From Acidobacteriota bacterium (lineage in GTDB: Bacteria > Acidobacteriota > Terriglobia > Terriglobales > Acidobacteriaceae), in NCBI GenBank assembly GCA_003225005.1, contig QIAN01000028.1, positions 1 to 64,000 of the forward strand: DNA of 64,000 nucleotides. The letters are read 5' to 3'. The translations under genes were made by a program, and so were the position numbers. The notes under the pieces are model-generated. The model saw only the letters and a list, made by a program, of their open reading frames with translations, did not search any database and was not told the DNA's origin. The first letter of the stretch is position 1, and every line of letters begins with the position of its first letter. Below are positions 62,216 through 64,000 of this stretch, one piece after another.

Positions 62216-63277
62216 CTAAGCCGTACGACGAGGGAAGGGCGAGGAACACTTTGGATCGATGATACTATACTGATCAATTTTGTACAGAAGCGTTCTATAG
62301 CTGACCCTAAGCAGGCGCGCGGCGGCTCTACGGTTCCAGGATGTTTGGTCAAGCACCAGTGCGATCGCACCGCGCTCTGCTTCTCCTCTTACGCTTTGCA
62401 ATAGCGATTTGCTACCGAAATCATTGAATCTGGATTCGAAGCCTTCAGGCGCCTCTGACTTCGGGGGAATTTGCCAAGCATTGTATACGTTTCGATCGAA
62501 AGAGATCGCTGGACCGTCGTTCGCTTCGATTAAGTAACGCTTTACGAATTTCTCTAACTCCCGAAAATTCCCGGGCCATGGATAACTCTGGCAAGATTCC
62601 ACCACCGCGGCCGAGAAATTCCGCGGCGATAATGCCGATTGCTTTGCCACTTGGTGCATGACATGGTCCAGCAGCAGGGGAATTTCCTCCCTCCTGTGGC
62701 GTAAAGGAGGTACCTGGACGGTACAAGCGCTCAGGTGATAATAGATCCCTTCATTTAATTTCCGTTCCGCCAAGGCGTGATCGACTTTCACGTCGGAAGT
62801 CGCCAGAATTCGCACATCCACGTGCACCGTATTCTCTCCGCCGAACCGGGAGAACGGTTTGTCCTCCAGCACGCGAAGAAGTTCGGCCTGGAGCCGGGCC
62901 GGCATTTCCGTGATCTGGTCGAGCAGGATCGTGCCCTTATCACAAAGCTCAAACACTCCAGCTTTTACAGGTTCATCGTCGGTGAAGGCGCCTGCTTCAT
63001 AACCGAAAAGCTCTCCTTGCAGAAAATCCGCCGGGAGTGCAGCACAGTTCACTTTGAGGAAGCGATGATCGGAACGAGCGGAAAGCTTGTGAATCAGCCG
63101 GGCGATAAGCTCTTTTCCGCTGCCGCTCTCTCCCAGAATCAAAACGGGGATGTCAATCTTGGCGAGAACTTCAGCGCAGGCCCGAATCTTGCCCATGATG
63201 GGACTGGCTGCAATAAAGAAGAGCTCCGCACTATCCTCAATACAATTATTTATGTAATTAGTGCTTTCAGTTTCCAT
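62216..63277 (-). CDS. NtrC-like AAA+ regulator with altered GAFTGA and Walker B
   Basis: A 353-residue regulator of sigma-54-activator type, without a receiver domain. Walker A is GESGSGKEL (49-57). The loop that should read GAFTGA is GAFTDD (97-102), and Walker B is ILLDQI with Gln in place of the catalytic Glu. A Fis-type helix-turn-helix ends the protein (RRAAARLLRVSYRTLLYKI). Both substitutions argue against canonical sigma-54 activation. ATG 63277 has GAGGAG upstream; a TTG at 63298 is the alternative. It lies just after the NusG-like gene, at the head of the exopolysaccharide locus, which it presumably regulates. Confidence 0.9.
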   Translation of the reverse strand: METESTNYINNCIEDSAELFFIAASPIMGKIRACAEVLAKIDIPVLILGESGSGKELIARLIHKLSARSDHRFLKVNCAALPADFLQGELFGYEAGAFTDDEPVKAGVFELCDKGTILLDQITEMPARLQAELLRVLEDKPFSRFGGENTVHVDVRILATSDVKVDHALAERKLNEGIYYHLSACTVQVPPLRHRREEIPLLLDHVMHQVAKQSALSPRNFSAAVVESCQSYPWPGNFRELEKFVKRYLIEANDGPAISFDRNVYNAWQIPPKSEAPEGFESRFNDFGSKSLLQSVRGEAERGAIALVLDQTSWNRRAAARLLRVSYRTLLYKIDQYSIIDPKCSSPFPRRTA

Positions 63278-63335
63278 GTCGCTCCTCAGCCGACCCAATC
63301 ATTGGACGAGCTGTTCGAACCGAAACCATAGAGAA

Positions 63336-63884
63336 TTAGCAAGGCTCGATGTCGTATCCCTGAATGCTGACCGCCAGGGATCGGTGGATTGCGCCCACCG
63401 AAATCACCAAGACATCGTCGCTGTTTCGTCGGAGAAAAATACCCTCCACGCCGTCCAGCGCACCGCCGCGAACTCTGACGCGCTGCCCTACCTCCAGAAA
63501 TGGGTGCGATACACAAGTCATATTTCGGTCGACGATGGTTCTCACCGACGCGATCTGCTCTTCGGGAATTGCGGAGCCTTCCGGCGCACAACCCACGAAG
63601 CGAACCACCCCAGGTGTACGTAGCACCTTGACGCGCCATTCGTTGCAAGGGATGAGTTGAATGAAAAGGTATCCGGGAAATAACGGAAGTTCTACTTTCT
63701 TCCGGCGGTCACTCCAAAGGTGGGTTTTGGTGATCGTGGGCAAGTACGAAGACATGCCCCGCATCTGCAGGTGGTGATTAACGAATTTCTCATGGCGCGA
63801 ACGCGTCTGAACCGCATACCAGATCGGCTGAGCACTTTCAGAAAACGAGTGAGTGTAGTTTTCAGTACCGACCAACGTATTCAC
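63336..63884 (-). CDS. Specialised NusG paralogue (RfaH/UpxY/LoaP-type)
   Basis: A 182-residue transcription elongation factor. The NGN domain (IWYAVQTRSRHEKFVNHHLQ, then LPLFPGYLFIQLIP) is followed by a KOW domain (VGQRVRVRGGALDGVEGIFL). NusG itself is normally in a ribosomal/secE setting, so this is a specialised paralogue acting on its own locus. Such factors keep RNA polymerase elongating through very long operons. It is the first gene of a run of leftward genes of more than 40 kb, which fits. Start is GTG at 63884 with GGAG upstream. Confidence 0.88.
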   Translation of the reverse strand: MNTLVGTENYTHSFSESAQPIWYAVQTRSRHEKFVNHHLQMRGMSSYLPTITKTHLWSDRRKKVELPLFPGYLFIQLIPCNEWRVKVLRTPGVVRFVGCAPEGSAIPEEQIASVRTIVDRNMTCVSHPFLEVGQRVRVRGGALDGVEGIFLRRNSDDVLVISVGAIHRSLAVSIQGYDIEPC

Positions 63885-63902
63885 AGCTCCGCCCTCTCGG
63901 TC

Positions 63903-63920
63903 ACACCAGTTCTCTGGTGT
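63903..63920 (-). promoter_or_regulatory. Small perfect hairpin in the leader of the NusG-like gene
   Basis: ACACCAG, a four-base loop and CTGGTGT form a perfect stem with 18 bp between its end and the GTG start. In the minus-strand RNA it is a stem with an AGAA loop. Specialised NusG factors such as RfaH and LoaP recognise hairpin elements in the leader, so this is a candidate target; no match to the known ops sequence was seen. Confidence 0.5.
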
Positions 63921-63957
63921 TCCGCTTGAAAGTGAAATAGCACGGCGCTTCGGGGGG

Positions 63958-63996
63958 AAGGTGCTGATGCGAGCGACGACTTGTTAACAGCACCTT
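63958..63996. repeat. 9-bp inverted repeat at the right edge
   Basis: AAGGTGCTG (63958-63966) and CAGCACCTT (63988-63996) are perfect inverted copies separated by 21 bp, upstream of the NusG-like gene. Centre-to-centre spacing is 30 bp, close to three helical turns, which would suit two sites for a dimeric regulator such as the NtrC-like protein; speculative. Confidence 0.6.
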
Positions 63997-64000
63997 AACC

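Overview
The window looks like a chromosomal segment of an Acidobacteriota (Terriglobia-type) soil bacterium. The taxonomic call is an inference. It rests on a Ser/Thr kinase fused to a FlgO/TolB-like domain and TPRs, a GAF protein with a Cys-pair tail, lipoproteins with Hydin-type repeats, the style of the exopolysaccharide genes, and debris of ISAzo13, IS4 and IS3-type elements. No rRNA, tRNA or CRISPR array was seen.

Region 1 (about 1-18.1 kb) is a mixed and partly decayed stretch. Intact genes are a GAF-domain protein, a TPR-bearing Ser/Thr kinase, a PstS-like protein with a porin, a 53-residue Flp-type pilin, two secreted Fn3/Hydin-type lipoproteins, a hotdog thioesterase, an aldehyde dehydrogenase, a class IV aminotransferase and an ExeA-like AAA+ ATPase. 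Between them lie gene fragments: an epimerase N-terminus, an SDR N-terminus joined to a kinase-like C-terminal piece, a Sel1-like tail, and a TPR gene with two frameshifts whose 5' end is replaced by an IS3-type terminus. At 15.9-18.1 kb sit a broken ISAzo13-type element and a fragment of an IS4-type transposase.

Region 2 (about 18.1-63.9 kb) is one very large exopolysaccharide locus. Except for one glycosidase at 41.7-43.1 kb, everything reads leftward. Transcription would begin at the right with a specialised NusG paralogue (63.9 kb) and a NtrC-like regulator. Next come the Wzx/Wzy-type export and polymerisation machinery (Wza, Wzc, a CpsD-like ATPase, Wzx, Wzy), then an A-PCP-TE NRPS protein, glycosyltransferases, two paralogous nucleotidyltransferase/kinase proteins, two GH39-like secreted glycosidases, a GDP-mannose 3,5-epimerase homologue, deacetylases, a WecG/TagA-type transferase and the priming sugar transferase.

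The left half of the locus (18-35 kb) carries amino-acid and acyl chemistry: aspartate kinase, asparagine synthetase, O-acetylhomoserine sulfhydrylase and a MetA-like transferase, an ATP-grasp ligase, a GNAT-like protein, a flavoprotein, an acyl-AMP ligase and two discrete PCP-thioesterase proteins. My reading is that the polymer, or a product made beside it, is decorated with amino-acid or acyl groups activated on carrier proteins. The single NRPS adenylation domain has a specificity pocket close to the published glycine code. That model is inference. The individual domain calls are mostly solid. Several proteins have lost canonical catalytic residues (thioesterase, P-loop, GAFTGA and Walker B changes), and these are listed among the findings.
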